Positions 9,008 to 18,664 of a stretch of 56,975 nucleotides of DNA are shown here, piece after piece; positions within the stretch are counted from its first letter, which is position 1; each line of letters begins with the position of its first letter. The position numbers were made by a program, and so were the translations under genes. Below the pieces are notes generated by a model. That model searched no databases. It worked only from the letters and a program-made list of their open reading frames with translations, and was not told the DNA's origin. The stretch lies in NCBI GenBank assembly GCA_016720685.1, contig JADKKC010000025.1, positions 1 to 56,975 on the forward strand, in the 5' to 3' direction. The DNA is from Zoogloea sp. GTDB lineage: Bacteria > Pseudomonadota > Gammaproteobacteria > Burkholderiales > Rhodocyclaceae.

Positions 9008-10447
9008 TCAGAATAACTCGTTTGCGGCGAGATACCGCCACTGGCCGGGCGGCAGATTGCCCAGCATGACACGGCCGATGCGCACGCGCTTGAGGCCGAC
9101 GACTTTGAGGCCGACGAGTTCGCACATGCGGCGGATCTGGCGCTTCTTGCCTTCGCGCAGCACGAAGCGCAGCTGATCCTCGTTGAGCCAGCTGACCTTG
9201 GCCGGGCGTAGGGCCTCGCCGTCGAGGGACAGGCCGTGGTTGAGCAGCTTGAGGCCTTCGGCATCGACCGTGCCTTCGACGCGCACGTGGTATTCCTTCT
9301 CGATCTTGGAGTCGTCACCGATCAGGGCGCGGGCGATGCGTCCGTCCTGGGTGAACACCAGCAGGCCGACGGAGTCGATGTCGAGCCGCCCGGCCGGCGC
9401 GAGACCCCGGTGGTGGGTGCGCAGGTAGCGGGTTTCGGAGGGGTCTTCGACCCAGCGGTTTTCGGGCTTGAGCAGCACGCTGGCGGGCTCGTAGCCGTCC
9501 TCGGCCTGGCCGGAAACGTAGCCGACCGGCTTGTTGAGGATGAAGGTGACGCGCTGGTCCTGGATGGTCTGGCCGCGGCGATCGAGTTCGACGACCTGCC
9601 CCGGCTTGACCCGCGAGCCGAGTTCGCTGACGACGCGGCCATCGACGCGGACCCAGCCCTTCTCAATGTATTCGTCGGCTTCACGGCGGGAGCACAGGCC
9701 CAGTTCGGTCATGCGCTTGGAGAGGCGGATCGAGCCGTCGTCGCGCAGGGGCGAGGCGGCCGCTGCGGGGCGCGCTTCGCCGGTCCATTGCTTGCGCTCG
9801 TGCCGCGGCGGACGGGCCTCGGCGTCGGGGCGCGCGGGACGGTCGCCGTAAGGCCTGGCAGGGCGATCATCGCCGGAACGGGGCGGGCGATCGCCGTAGG
9901 GCCGCGCCGGGCGATCACCATCGGGGCGCGCGGGGCGGTCGCCGAACGGACGCGCCGGGCGATCGCCGGAAGGGCGAGCCGGACGATCATCACCGGAACG
10001 GGCCGGGCGATCACCATAGGGCCGTGCCGGGCGGTCTCCATCGGGACGCGCGGGACGGTCGCCGAACGGACGCGCCGGGCGGTCGCCGGAAGGGCGAGCC
10101 GGACGATCATCACCGGAGCGGGGCGGGCGATCACCGTAGGGCCGTGCCGGGCGGTCACCATCGGGGCGCGCGGGACGGTCGCCGAACGGACGCGCCGGGC
10201 GGTCTCCCTCCGGGCGCGGGGGGCGCTCGTCACGGGCGCGGCGTTCCGGTTCGGCGTTGGCTTGTTCAGGGAAGGAGGCCTTGCCGCGCTTGCGGTTCGG
10301 TGTGCCATCGGCGGGCTTGCGCCATTCGCGGTCGGGCTTGGCGGTGCTGGCGGGGGCGGGTTCTGCCGGCGCGGTGGTGCGCGGCTTGATGCTGAGGGTG
10401 CCGGACTTGGTCGGCAGGGGCGGGCGGCGGCGGGGCGTATCGGTCAT
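9008..10447 (-). CDS. 23S rRNA pseudouridine synthase, RluF-like, with repetitive N-terminal tail
   Basis: 479 residues starting MTDTPRRRPPLPTKSG. The first roughly 230 residues are a low-complexity, Arg/Pro/Asp-rich tail dominated by GDRPARPFGDRPARPDGDRP-like decamers. An S4 RNA-binding domain follows (RLSKRMTELGLCSRREADEY), then the TruB/RsuA-type catalytic core with the aspartate in GRLDIDSVGLLVF. The C-terminal REGKKRQIRRMCE favours RluF (U2604) over RluB. The ATG was chosen because upstream in-frame sequence belongs to the preceding rsuA gene, which has its own stop at 10459 in another frame. The tail may bind RNA, but that is inference. Confidence 0.85.
   Translation of the reverse strand: MTDTPRRRPPLPTKSGTLSIKPRTTAPAEPAPASTAKPDREWRKPADGTPNRKRGKASFPEQANAEPERRARDERPPRPEGDRPARPFGDRPARPDGDRPARPYGDRPPRSGDDRPARPSGDRPARPFGDRPARPDGDRPARPYGDRPARSGDDRPARPSGDRPARPFGDRPARPDGDRPARPYGDRPPRSGDDRPARPYGDRPARPDAEARPPRHERKQWTGEARPAAAASPLRDDGSIRLSKRMTELGLCSRREADEYIEKGWVRVDGRVVSELGSRVKPGQVVELDRRGQTIQDQRVTFILNKPVGYVSGQAEDGYEPASVLLKPENRWVEDPSETRYLRTHHRGLAPAGRLDIDSVGLLVFTQDGRIARALIGDDSKIEKEYHVRVEGTVDAEGLKLLNHGLSLDGEALRPAKVSWLNEDQLRFVLREGKKRQIRRMCELVGLKVVGLKRVRIGRVMLGNLPPGQWRYLAANELF
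9825..10215 (-). repeat. Tandem repeat encoding GDRPARP-type decamers
   Basis: About thirteen units of 30 bases encode GDRPARPFGD, GDRPARPDGD, GDRPARPYGD or GDRPPRSGDD variants. There is a higher-order period of about 150 bases: the same series of units recurs near 9840-9960, 9990-10110 and 10110-10210. The units stay in frame, so copy number can change without breaking the protein. It is a protein-coding repeat, not a CRISPR array. Confidence 0.9.
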
Positions 10448-10458
10448 GAATAGCCCTT

Positions 10459-11179
10459 TCAGGCAGCGGGGTACAGTTGTTGGAGGTCGGCCTCTTCGAG
10501 GTAGATCCATTCGCCTTCGGCCAGGCTGGCGAGCGGGCCTGCGCCGAGGGTGAGGCCACCGAAGCCGTTGCGGTGCAGCTTCTCCACGTGGTTGCCTGGC
10601 AGCGGCGACCATGCGTTTGACGACGTGGTATTTGCCCAGGTCGATGCTCATTTCAAGGGTCCGTTCGGCCAGCAGGCGGGCGGTGAGGGCGGGCACCGGC
10701 AGGGGCTCGTCGATCAGGTCGACGCCGGCCAGGAGGCGTTCGATCAGCGCGTCCGTGCCGTCCTCGGCCAGCTCGGCGCGGTAAACCTTGGGGATGTGCT
10801 TCTTGGGGGACGACAGATTGTGGATGAAGGCGCCGTCGTCGGAAAACAGCAGCAGGCCGGTGGTGTCCAGGTCGAGCCGCCCGACGCTTTGCACGTTGCG
10901 CTCGACCAGCTGGTGCGGCAGCAGGGAATACACGGTGCGGTGGTGCTTGGGCTCGTGGGAGCACTCGTAGCCGGCGGGCTTGTAGAGGGCGACGTAGGTT
11001 TTTTCGCGGTAGGTCCAGGCTTCGCCTTCGACTTCATAGACGAGGCCGGCGGTGGCGATTTCGGCGCCGGGGTTGTCGATGACTTCGCCGCCGATGCGGA
11101 CTTCACCGAGTTCGACCAGCTGCCGACACTGGCGCCGGCTGCCGAAACCCTGGTTCTGGAGAATGCGTTCGAGTTTCAC
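10459..11179 (-). CDS. rsuA: 16S rRNA pseudouridine(516) synthase (one frameshift)
   Basis: Makes pseudouridine 516 in 16S rRNA. The start MKLERILQNQGFGSRRQCRQ is an S4 domain; the catalytic aspartate is in GRLDLDTTGLLLFSDDG. The first frame is good up to HVVKRMVAAA. One extra base at 10597 then shifts the frame; removing it restores GNHVEKLHRNGFGGLTL and a C-terminus ending LQQLYPAA with TGA at 10459. Length when corrected is about 239 residues, typical for RsuA. Without correction it reads through into rluF and looks like a 723-residue fusion, which I reject. It sits 11 nt upstream of the RluF-like gene. Confidence 0.9.
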
Positions 11180-11273
11180 GGGGGGAGAGCGGATTGCTTG
11201 GATAACCCGCTATTGTCCTCGCCAAACAGGGGCGAGGGCAACCCGGGGCGGGCGGGCGCCGTGATGCGTGCGG

Positions 11274-13106
11274 CTACCGTCCGCGTAAAAACAGCTTGTC
11301 CAGCTCGGTCATGGTCAGTGCGGTCCAGGTGGGGCGGCCGTGGTTGCACTGGTCGGCGCGGTCGGTGGCTTCCATTTCGCGCAGCAGGGCGTTCATCTCG
11401 GGGATCGTGAGCGTGCGGTTGGCGCGCACGGCGCCGTGGCAGGCCATGGTGGCGAGCAGTTCGTTGCGGCGCGCGGTGATGACTTCGGTGCTGGGGTAGT
11501 CGCGCAGCTCGGACAGCAGTGCGCGCACCAGTTCGCTGACCTGGGCGGATGCCAGCAGGGCGGGCACGCTGCGTACGGCGAGTTCCTGCGGGCCGGCGGG
11601 GGCGATCTCGAAACCCATGCGTTCGAGGAGCCCGGCGTGTTCTTCGGCGCTGGCCATGTCCTTGGCGCCCACGCCGAAAACTGCCGGAATCAGCAGGCGT
11701 TGCACACCGGGCGTGCCGTCGAGGAGGGTCTTGAGGCGCTCGTAAAGAATGCGCTCGTGGGCGGCGTGCATGTCCACGAGGATCAGGCCGGCTTCGTTCT
11801 GGGCCAGGATGTATACGCCGTGGAGCTGGGCCACGGCATAGCCGAGGGGCGGGGCGAGATCGCTGGCGGGGAGCGAGGGCGCCGCCATGCCGCCGGAGGC
11901 CGCGGCACCCGGACGCGGAGCGAAGGCGGTTGCCGCGAAGCCCGCGGCGGGTTCTGGCCGGGCCGAGGCGGCGAAGTCGAAGTAGGCGCGGGAGGCGGGC
12001 TCCATGGCGAGCCGCCCCTGCTGGGGTGGCTGATGGAAATGGGCTTGCTGGGGCGCGTGGCCTGCGGGCGCCGGGCTTTCCGCGCCGGGCAGCGCAGCGT
12101 GCTCTTCGGCCGGGGTGCCTACGGCGCCTGCACCCGATGCGGCCAGCGCACGGTGGATGGCGTGATAGACGAACTGGTGCACGGCGCGCGAGTCGCGGAA
12201 GCGTACTTCGATCTTGGCCGGGTGCACGTTCACATCCACGCCGAAGGGGTCGAGTTCGAGGAACAGCACATAGGCCGGGTGGCGGCTGCCGTGGAGGATG
12301 TCGGCGTAGGCTTCGCGAATGGCGTGGGTGACGAGTTTGTCGCGCACGAAGCGGCCATTGACGTAGAAGAACTGGGCGTCGCGGCTGCTGCGCGAGTAGG
12401 CCGGCAGCGAGGCAAAGCCGGTGAGGCGGAGCAGGCCGGATTCGGCTTCGATGCTGCGGGCCGCGGCGAGGAAATCGTCGCCCAGCAGGGCGCGCACACG
12501 GGCTTCGCGGCGGCCGGAGGGCAGGCGCAGGCTGACCCGGCCGTTGTGGGTGAGCTGCAGCGCCACGTCCGGCCGGGCCAGCGCGACGCGGCGGAAGACG
12601 TCGTCGCAGTGGGCGAATTCGGTGCCTTCGCTCTTCAGGAACTTGCGCCGCGCCGGGGTATTGAAATAGAGATCGGCCACGTCGACCACGGTGCCGTGGT
12701 TGAGCGCCGCAGGGGCGAGTTCGCGCGGGTCGGCGTCGATGCGCCAGGCGTGGGGTTCGGTATCGAAGCGGCTGGTGATGCTCATCCGTGACACCGCGGC
12801 GATGGCCGCCAGCGCTTCGCCGCGAAAGCCCATCGTGCCCACGCGTTCGAGGTCGTCGAGGCTGGCGATCTTGCTGGTGGCGTGGCGCTCCAGCGCCAGC
12901 GGGAGTTCGTCCTTCGGAATGCCGCTGCCGTCGTCGCTTACGCGGATGCGCCGCACGCCGCCCTGTTCGAGCTGCACTTCGACGGCGGTCGAGCCCGCAT
13001 CCATGGCGTTTTCGAGCACTTCCTTGAGCACTGAGGCGGGACGTTCAACCACCTCGCCGGCGGCGATCTGGTTGATGAGGTGGTCGGGGAGGAGCTGGAT
13101 GGGCAT
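11274..13106 (-). CDS. mutL: DNA mismatch repair protein MutL
   Basis: 610 residues. MutL couples MutS mismatch recognition to strand incision and is a GHKL ATPase. The N-terminal motifs are present: N33 and D36 in EVLENAMDAGS, DDGSGIP near 58-64, and GFRGEALAAI near 94-103. The transducer region contains VNVHPAKIEVRF. A Pro/Ala/Gln-rich linker (about 330-420) leads to a C-terminal dimerisation domain. That domain has VDMHAAHERILYER, close to the DQHAx2Ex4E endonuclease motif with M for Q, so nicking activity is possible. The end carries CNHGRPTW, typical of MutL. It is complete and in frame. Confidence 0.97.
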   Translation of the reverse strand: MPIQLLPDHLINQIAAGEVVERPASVLKEVLENAMDAGSTAVEVQLEQGGVRRIRVSDDGSGIPKDELPLALERHATSKIASLDDLERVGTMGFRGEALAAIAAVSRMSITSRFDTEPHAWRIDADPRELAPAALNHGTVVDVADLYFNTPARRKFLKSEGTEFAHCDDVFRRVALARPDVALQLTHNGRVSLRLPSGRREARVRALLGDDFLAAARSIEAESGLLRLTGFASLPAYSRSSRDAQFFYVNGRFVRDKLVTHAIREAYADILHGSRHPAYVLFLELDPFGVDVNVHPAKIEVRFRDSRAVHQFVYHAIHRALAASGAGAVGTPAEEHAALPGAESPAPAGHAPQQAHFHQPPQQGRLAMEPASRAYFDFAASARPEPAAGFAATAFAPRPGAAASGGMAAPSLPASDLAPPLGYAVAQLHGVYILAQNEAGLILVDMHAAHERILYERLKTLLDGTPGVQRLLIPAVFGVGAKDMASAEEHAGLLERMGFEIAPAGPQELAVRSVPALLASAQVSELVRALLSELRDYPSTEVITARRNELLATMACHGAVRANRTLTIPEMNALLREMEATDRADQCNHGRPTWTALTMTELDKLFLRGR

Positions 13107-13342
13107 GGCGGCTTCCTGGACGGCAGGGGGCGGATTGTAGCTGCTGCAAGGCGAAGCGCTGCCGTCGACCTCGTGCCTGCGACGGCAGTGGTCGAAGTCG
13201 CAGTGCGCCCGATCGGCGCAAAGTTTCGCCGGGCAGGTGAGGGCATGGTTTTTTAGTGTCTCGGCTTCTCAGCTGCGGCATGGCGTGGGAGCATGACCAG
13301 ATCAATTCATTTGACGTTTTTCTTCGGAGAGGGGTGGGTTTG

Positions 13343-14089
13343 ATGGCGCTATCACCGAAATGGATCGCCACCGTCGAGGATGGCCTCAGCAACCGTGACT
13401 GGGATGCTTACGATGCGCTGATCCAGTCTGAAATCGGCGAGTGCGCATGCTCCGAGCGGGCGACTGCCTATAACCCGCGTTTCATCGAAAACGTCGCCAG
13501 CGGTTATGTCTGTGTCGACTGGATGCTGATCAAGGCCATGTTGTGGGTGGAGAGCGGCGGCCCCCGTCAGGCAAGCTGGAAAACCCGTCCGATGCAGATC
13601 GGCAATCCGGGCGACCCGGCCTATGGTGTGCTCAAGAAAAGTGCCGAGGGCAGCGCTCTTGTGATGAGCCCGGCGCTGGCCGCCGCAATCCGAACCCAGT
13701 CGATCGACTCGCCAGAGCTCAACATACGTGCTGCGATCGCTTATCTTTTTACGCGCATGGCAAAGTTTGACGTCCGGAGTGTGGTCGACGAATCCGACAA
13801 GACCATCCATACCGTCACGATCGCACGCGGTGACAGTCTCGAGCGGATCGCCGGGCGGGTCGGGACGAGCGTCGAGGTGCTGAAGAGCTTTCGCAGTGAA
13901 GTCTCCACCACGCAATTGTGGGTTGGAGAGAAGCTGAGATACCGCAAGGCGAAAATGGGGCAGATCATCGTCGGCTGGCGCAAGTGGGATTTCGCCACCA
14001 TCGCCGCACGCTATAACGGTGGGGGTGATCCGGATTACGCCGACAAGCTGGCGTTCGTCACCCGTCTCTTTTCCCAGCTGAAACGGTGA
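13343..14089 (+). CDS. Lysozyme-like (transglycosylase-fold) protein with LysM domain
   Basis: About 248 residues from ATG 13343, preceded by GGAGAGGGGTGGG; an upstream GTG at 13256 is in frame but less convincing. The N-terminal half has a goose-type lysozyme-like pattern: IKAMLWVESGG (likely catalytic Glu), RPMQIGNPGD, and a later AAIAYLFTRM. A LysM-like segment follows (VTIARGDSLERIAGRVGTSV), and then WDFATIAARYNGGG. No signal peptide is obvious, so secretion is uncertain; phage or effector-like lysozymes can lack one. The stop overlaps the next start (TGATG), so the two proteins are probably made together. Confidence 0.72.
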   Translation: MALSPKWIATVEDGLSNRDWDAYDALIQSEIGECACSERATAYNPRFIENVASGYVCVDWMLIKAMLWVESGGPRQASWKTRPMQIGNPGDPAYGVLKKSAEGSALVMSPALAAAIRTQSIDSPELNIRAAIAYLFTRMAKFDVRSVVDESDKTIHTVTIARGDSLERIAGRVGTSVEVLKSFRSEVSTTQLWVGEKLRYRKAKMGQIIVGWRKWDFATIAARYNGGGDPDYADKLAFVTRLFSQLKR

Positions 14090-14631
14090 TGCCCATGCCT
14101 GTCCGACCTCTCGTTGCGGTACTGATTGCGTCCTTGGTTTTTGTGGCCGCTCCACTCGGGGCTGCGCCGGCTGCGCGCTTGCCGTCCTGGCAGGATTTTT
14201 ACAGGATCGTCCATCCGGCGCTGGTTCGCCAGGAGGTGATCGACCCTCGGCGGGCGCTGGTGCATCTGGCTTGCTTGTGTGAAGCCCGGAGCCCGGGAGG
14301 CTTTCTGTTTCGCGTCGTGGAGGTGCGTGAGCTGGTGCGGGGCGGCCCGAGTCCGCGCGGCGTGAATCAGCTCCTTGTCCTGGACCGCCAACTGAAAGTG
14401 ACCGACCGGATCGAGATCGCGACAGCCCACGGGCTTTATTGTGACGGGGCATCGATCATCCTCGATCGGCCCGCCGAATCGCCTCGTCTGGGGCAGGAAG
14501 GCAATCTCCTGCGCATCGACGATGGTGGGCGGATCTCGAGCCTTGGCGAGATCGAAGCGGCCGGGATGGAGGGAATCCGCCCGGTGCTATCATCGCGCCC
14601 TTCCCTCACACGACCCCGGAGCGCCCCATGA
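14089..14631 (+). CDS. Exported protein of unknown function, coupled to lysozyme-like gene
   Basis: 180 residues. A clear signal peptide (about 6-26, LVAVLIASLVFVAAPLGAAP) predicts periplasmic location. No known domain is recognised. The ATG at 14089 overlaps the TGA of the upstream lysozyme-like gene (TGATG). An exported partner translated with a muramidase could be an inhibitor, cofactor or immunity-type protein, but nothing in the sequence proves that. The annotated end overlaps the purT ATG; the last 15 or so codons cover what looks like the purT promoter. Confidence 0.6.
   Translation: MPMPVRPLVAVLIASLVFVAAPLGAAPAARLPSWQDFYRIVHPALVRQEVIDPRRALVHLACLCEARSPGGFLFRVVEVRELVRGGPSPRGVNQLLVLDRQLKVTDRIEIATAHGLYCDGASIILDRPAESPRLGQEGNLLRIDDGGRISSLGEIEAAGMEGIRPVLSSRPSLTRPRSAP
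14587..14592 (+). promoter_or_regulatory. Possible purT promoter (-10 TATCAT)
   Basis: The bases TGCTATCAT form an extended -10-like element about 35 bases before the purT start. No clear -35 is visible, and the element lies inside the 3' end of the preceding gene. Confidence 0.35.
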
Positions 14632-15841
14632 AACTCGGCACCCCCCTCTCCCCCAGCGCCCTGCGCGTGATGCTTCTCGGCTCCGGCGAGCTGGGCAAGG
14701 AAGTCCTGATCGCCCTGCAGCGGCTGGGCGTCGAGACGATTGCCGTGGATCGCTACCCCAACGCCCCCGGCCACCAGGTGGCGCACCGCGCCCACGTCAT
14801 CCAGATGACCGATGGCGCTGCACTGCGCGCGCTCGTCGAGCTGGAAAAGCCCCACCTGATCGTGCCGGAAATCGAAGCCATCGCCACCGACACGCTGGTG
14901 CAGATCGAGGCTGAGGGCCTCGCCGAGGTGATCCCCACTGCCCGCGCGGCGCAACTGACGATGAACCGGGAAGGCATCCGCCGCCTGGCCGCCGAGAACT
15001 GGGCCTGGCTACCTCGCCCTACCGTTTTGCCGACTCGCTGGACGAACTTCAGGCCGCCATCGATGGCGGCGACGGCGCGCCTGCCATCGGCTACCCGTGC
15101 ATCGTCAAGCCGGTGATGTCCTCCTCGGGCAAGGGGCAGTCGCTACTCAAGGGCCCGGACGACGTGAAGAAGGCCTGGGACTACGCCGCTGCTGGTGGCC
15201 GGGTTAATTCCGGGCGCGTCATCGTCGAAGGGTTCATCGACTTCGAGTACGAAATCACCCTGCTCACCGTGCGCGCCCGCGATGCCGGCGGTACGGTTCA
15301 AACCTATTTCTGCGATCCCATCGGTCACGTCCAGGTGTCGGGCGATTACGTCGAATCCTGGCAGCCGCAGGCCATGAGCCCGCTGGCCCTGCAGCGCTCC
15401 CGCGAGATTGCCGGGGCGGTCACCGCCAACCTGGGCGGGCGTGGCCTGTTCGGCGTCGAACTGTTTGTGAAGGGCGATGAAGTGTGGTTCTCGGAAGTCA
15501 GCCCGCGTCCCCACGACACCGGCCTCGTCACCCTGTGCTCCCAGCGCTTCTCCGAGTTCGAGCTGCACGCCCGCGCCATTCTCGGCCTGCCGGTGGATGT
15601 GAGCCTGCGCGAGCCGGGCGCCTCCGCCGTGATCTACGGCGGTATGGACGAAGCCGGCATTGCCTTCGAAGGCCTGGCCGACGCGCTGGCCGTGCCGCGT
15701 ACCGACATTCGCCTGTTCGGCAAGCCGGAAGCATTCGTCAAGCGCCGCATGGGTGTGGCGGTGGCCAACGGCGCCGACGTGGCCGAGGCCCGCGAGCGGG
15801 CGAAGCGGGCGGCCGGCAAGGTCAAGCCGGTAAAGGAATAA
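14628..15841 (+). CDS. purT: Formate-dependent GAR transformylase (one frameshift)
   Basis: Catalyses ATP- and formate-dependent formylation of glycinamide ribonucleotide in purine synthesis. The N-terminal preATP-grasp part (MLLGSGELGKEVLIALQRLG) is intact to RRLAAE near 14996. One missing base after GAG shifts the frame; adding it restores ELGLATSPYRFADSLDELQA and the ATP-grasp core with IVKPVMSSSGKGQS. The core continues as VIVEGFIDFEYEITLL and FSEVSPRPHDTGLVT. Corrected length is about 404 residues, normal for PurT. The ATG overlaps the preceding stop (ATGA). Confidence 0.93.
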
Positions 15842-15844
15842 ACC

Positions 15845-16693
15845 ATGAAGCTGCTGCGCTACGGCCCGCCGGGCCAGGAAAGGCCGGGAATTCTCGATGC
15901 GGAAGGGCACATTCGGGATCTCTCGGGGCTGCTCGACGACATCACCCCCAGAACCCTCGCGCCGGCCGCGCTGGAGGTGTTGCGCGCCATCGACCCGAGC
16001 CGTCTGCCGCGGGTTGCGGGCGAGCCGCGCCTCGGCGTGCCCTGGAGCGGCACGCCCAAGTACATCGCCATCGGGCTCAACTACCACGATCACGCCATCG
16101 AATCCGGCATGCCGGTGCCGGTCGAGCCGGTGATGTTTCCCAAGTGGACCAGCTGCCTGTGCGGCCCCAACGACGACATCGTGCCGCCGGCCGATTTCAA
16201 TCGCCTCGACTGGGAGGTCGAGTTGGGCATCGTCATCGGAAGCCGGGCGCGCAATGTGTCGGCGGAGGATGCGCTGACGTACGTGGCAGGGTTTTGCGTG
16301 GCCAATGACGTGTCCGAGCGCAGCTGGCAGCTCGAGAAGAGCGGCGGCCAGTGGGGCAAGGGCAAGGGCTTCGATAGCTTCGGCCCGGTCGGCCCGTGGC
16401 TGGTGACGCCGGATGAAGTGGCCGATCCGCAGGCCCTCGAGCTGTGGCTGGATGTGAACGGCGAGCGCATGCAAACCGGCAACAGCCGACTGATGATCTT
16501 CTCATGTGCCGAGCTTGTGGCCCGTTGCAGCCGGGTGATGACCCTCGAACCGGGCGACCTGATCATTACCGGCACGCCGCCGGGCGTCGGCATGGGCTTC
16601 AAACCGCCGCGCTTTCTCAAGGCGGGCGACGTGGTCGAACTGGGAATTTCCGGGCTCGGCAGCCAGCGTCAGCGGGTGGTGGCGGGGCTTTAG
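15845..16693 (+). CDS. Fumarylacetoacetate hydrolase (FAH) family protein
   Basis: 282 residues. It has an N-terminal small domain and a C-terminal FAH fold. Metal-ligand motifs are visible: GLNYHDHA, the acidic pair in DWEVELGIVIG, and ANDVSERSWQ. The C-terminal IITGTPPGVGMGF is typical of this family. Members act on 2-keto-4-pentenoate-type or acylpyruvate substrates or as ureidoglycolate lyases; the true substrate is not evident. It starts 3 nt after purT and is followed by a strong terminator, so it is probably the last gene of that transcript. Confidence 0.85.
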   Translation: MKLLRYGPPGQERPGILDAEGHIRDLSGLLDDITPRTLAPAALEVLRAIDPSRLPRVAGEPRLGVPWSGTPKYIAIGLNYHDHAIESGMPVPVEPVMFPKWTSCLCGPNDDIVPPADFNRLDWEVELGIVIGSRARNVSAEDALTYVAGFCVANDVSERSWQLEKSGGQWGKGKGFDSFGPVGPWLVTPDEVADPQALELWLDVNGERMQTGNSRLMIFSCAELVARCSRVMTLEPGDLIITGTPPGVGMGFKPPRFLKAGDVVELGISGLGSQRQRVVAGL

Positions 16694-16742
16694 GTTTTAG
16701 ACTGCCAGGCGTTTGCGTGCTTTGGCAGCCTGCGGTTAACGT

Positions 16743-16772
16743 AAAAAAGCGCCGGTTGCCCGGCGCTTTTTT
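16743..16772. terminator. Bidirectional terminator between FAH gene and pckG
   Basis: Six A, stem GCGCCGG, loop TTGC, stem CCGGCGC, six T. It can end both the plus-strand FAH transcript and the minus-strand pckG transcript. Confidence 0.93.
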
Positions 16773-16806
16773 GTGCTCCTTGCGGCCTTGCGGCTGCGCG
16801 GTGCAG

Positions 16807-18664
16807 TTACACGGACATGGCCAGTTCGAACAGTTCGCGCTTGAGCATGAATTGCTTGGGCAGGCGATCCTGCAGCTTTTCGAACCACTCCTTGTGGCCG
16901 GCCAGCTCGGTTTTCCAGGCTTCGGCATCGATCTTGGTGAGTGCTTCGAACTCTTCCTTGGTGACGTCGGAGCCGGTCCAGTCGATGTCTTCGTACTGGG
17001 GCATCCAGCCGAGGGCGTTTTCCTTGGCGTGGACACGGCCGCGGACGCGATCGACAACCCACTTCAGGATACGCATGTTCTCGCCGAAGCCGGGCCACAT
17101 GAATTCGCCCTTTTCGTTCATGCGGAACCAGTTCACGCAGAAGATGCCAGGCGCCTGATCGACGATGTGACCCATCTTCAGCCAGTGGTTGAAGTAGTCA
17201 CCCATGTGGTAGCCGCAGAACGGCAGCATCGCGAACGGGTCGCGACGGACCACGCCCTGGGCGCCGAAGGCGGCAGCGGTGGTTTCGGAGCCGAGGGTGG
17301 CCGCCATGTAGACGCCGTAGTTCCAGTTGAAGGCCTGGTACACCAGCGGTACGGTGGTGGCACGGCGACCGCCGAAGATGAAGGCGGAAATCGGCACGCC
17401 GGCGGGATCTTCCCAGTTCGGGTCGATGGACGGGCACTGGCTGGCCGGGGCGGTGAAGCGGGAGTTCGGGTGGGCAGCCTTGCGGCCGGTTTCCTTGGCG
17501 ATCTCCGGGGTCCAGTCCTTGCCTTGCCAGTCGATCAGGTGCGCCGGGGCTTCCTTGGTCATGCCTTCCCACCACACATCGCCATCGTCGGTCAGCGCGA
17601 CGTTGGTGAAGATGATGTTTTCCTTGAGGGTGGCCAGCGCGTTGAAGTTGGTCTTCTCGGAGGTGCCCGGTGCGACGCCGAAGAAGCCGGCTTCCGGGTT
17701 GATGGCGTAGAAGCGGGTCGTGCCGTCGGCTTCCTTGCGCGGTTTGATCCAGGCGATGTCGTCGCCGACGGTGGAGATCTTCCAGCCGTCGAAGGAGCGC
17801 GGCGGGATCAGCATCGCGAAGTTGGTCTTGCCGCAGGCGGACGGGAAGGCGGCGGCGACGTAGGTCTTCTCGCCGGTGGGGCTTTCCACGCCGAGGATCA
17901 GCATGTGCTCGGCCAGCCAGCCTTCGTCGCGGGCCATGGTTGGAGGCGATGCGCAGCGCGAAGCACTTCTTGCCGAGCAGGGCGTTGCCGCCGTAGCCGG
18001 AGCCGTAGGACCAGATCTCGCGGGTTTCGGGGTAATGGACGATGTACTTGACGGTCGGGTTGCAGGGCCAGGCGGAATCCTTCTCGCCGTGGGCCAGCGG
18101 AGCGCCAACCGAGTGCATGCAGGGGACGAACTCGCCGTCGGTGCCGAGCACGTCATAGACGGCCATGCCCATGCGCGTCATGACGCGCATGTTGGTGACG
18201 ACGTAGGGGCTGTCGGAGATTTCGACGCCGATGTGGGCGATCGGCGAGCCGAGCGGGCCCATCGAGAACGGAATGACGTACATCGTGCGGCCGTGCATGC
18301 AGCCCTTGAACAGTTCGTTCAGGGTCTTGCGCATCGTGGCCGGGTCTTCCCAGTTGTTGGTGGGGCCGGCGTCGTCCTTGTTGGCGCAGCAGATGTAGGT
18401 GCGGTCTTCCACGCGGGCCACGTCGGACGGATCGGAGCAGGCGAGGTAGGAGTTCTTGCGCTTTTCCGGGTTCAGCTTGATGAGCATCCCGGCATCGACC
18501 ATCTCGGCACAGAGGCGATCGTATTCTTCTTGCGAGCCATCACACCAGACCACGCGATCGGGCTCGGTGAGGGTGGCGATCTCGGCAACCCATTGCTTGA
18601 GTTTCTGGTTCTTGACGTATTCGGGGGCGGCTGCGATGGCGGCTTCGGCAATGCTTTGAGACAT
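16807..18664 (-). CDS. pckG: Phosphoenolpyruvate carboxykinase (GTP) (one frameshift)
   Basis: Interconverts oxaloacetate and PEP using GTP/GDP, the first committed step of gluconeogenesis. ATG 18664 gives MSQSIAEAAIAAAPEYVKNQ; an in-frame ATG 13 codons earlier lacks family support. The first frame runs to FALRIAS. An extra base at 17940-17941 shifts it, and removing it gives TMARDEGWLAEHMLILG. Signature motifs follow: PSACGKTNFAML (reactive Cys in the kinase-1a motif), VGDDIAWI and FIFGGRRATTVPLV. Corrected length is about 618 residues, as expected for bacterial GTP-type PEPCK. It is divergent from maeB, so the two anaplerotic enzymes share an upstream region. Confidence 0.95.

Noticed and set aside
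9825..10215. CRISPR-like array
   Set aside because: The 30-base units are contiguous without spacers and encode an in-frame protein repeat.
9008..11179. Apparent 723-residue fusion of two pseudouridine synthases
   Set aside because: Removing one base at 10597 gives rsuA a normal C-terminus and its own stop at 10459; the RluF-like gene has its own ATG at 10447.
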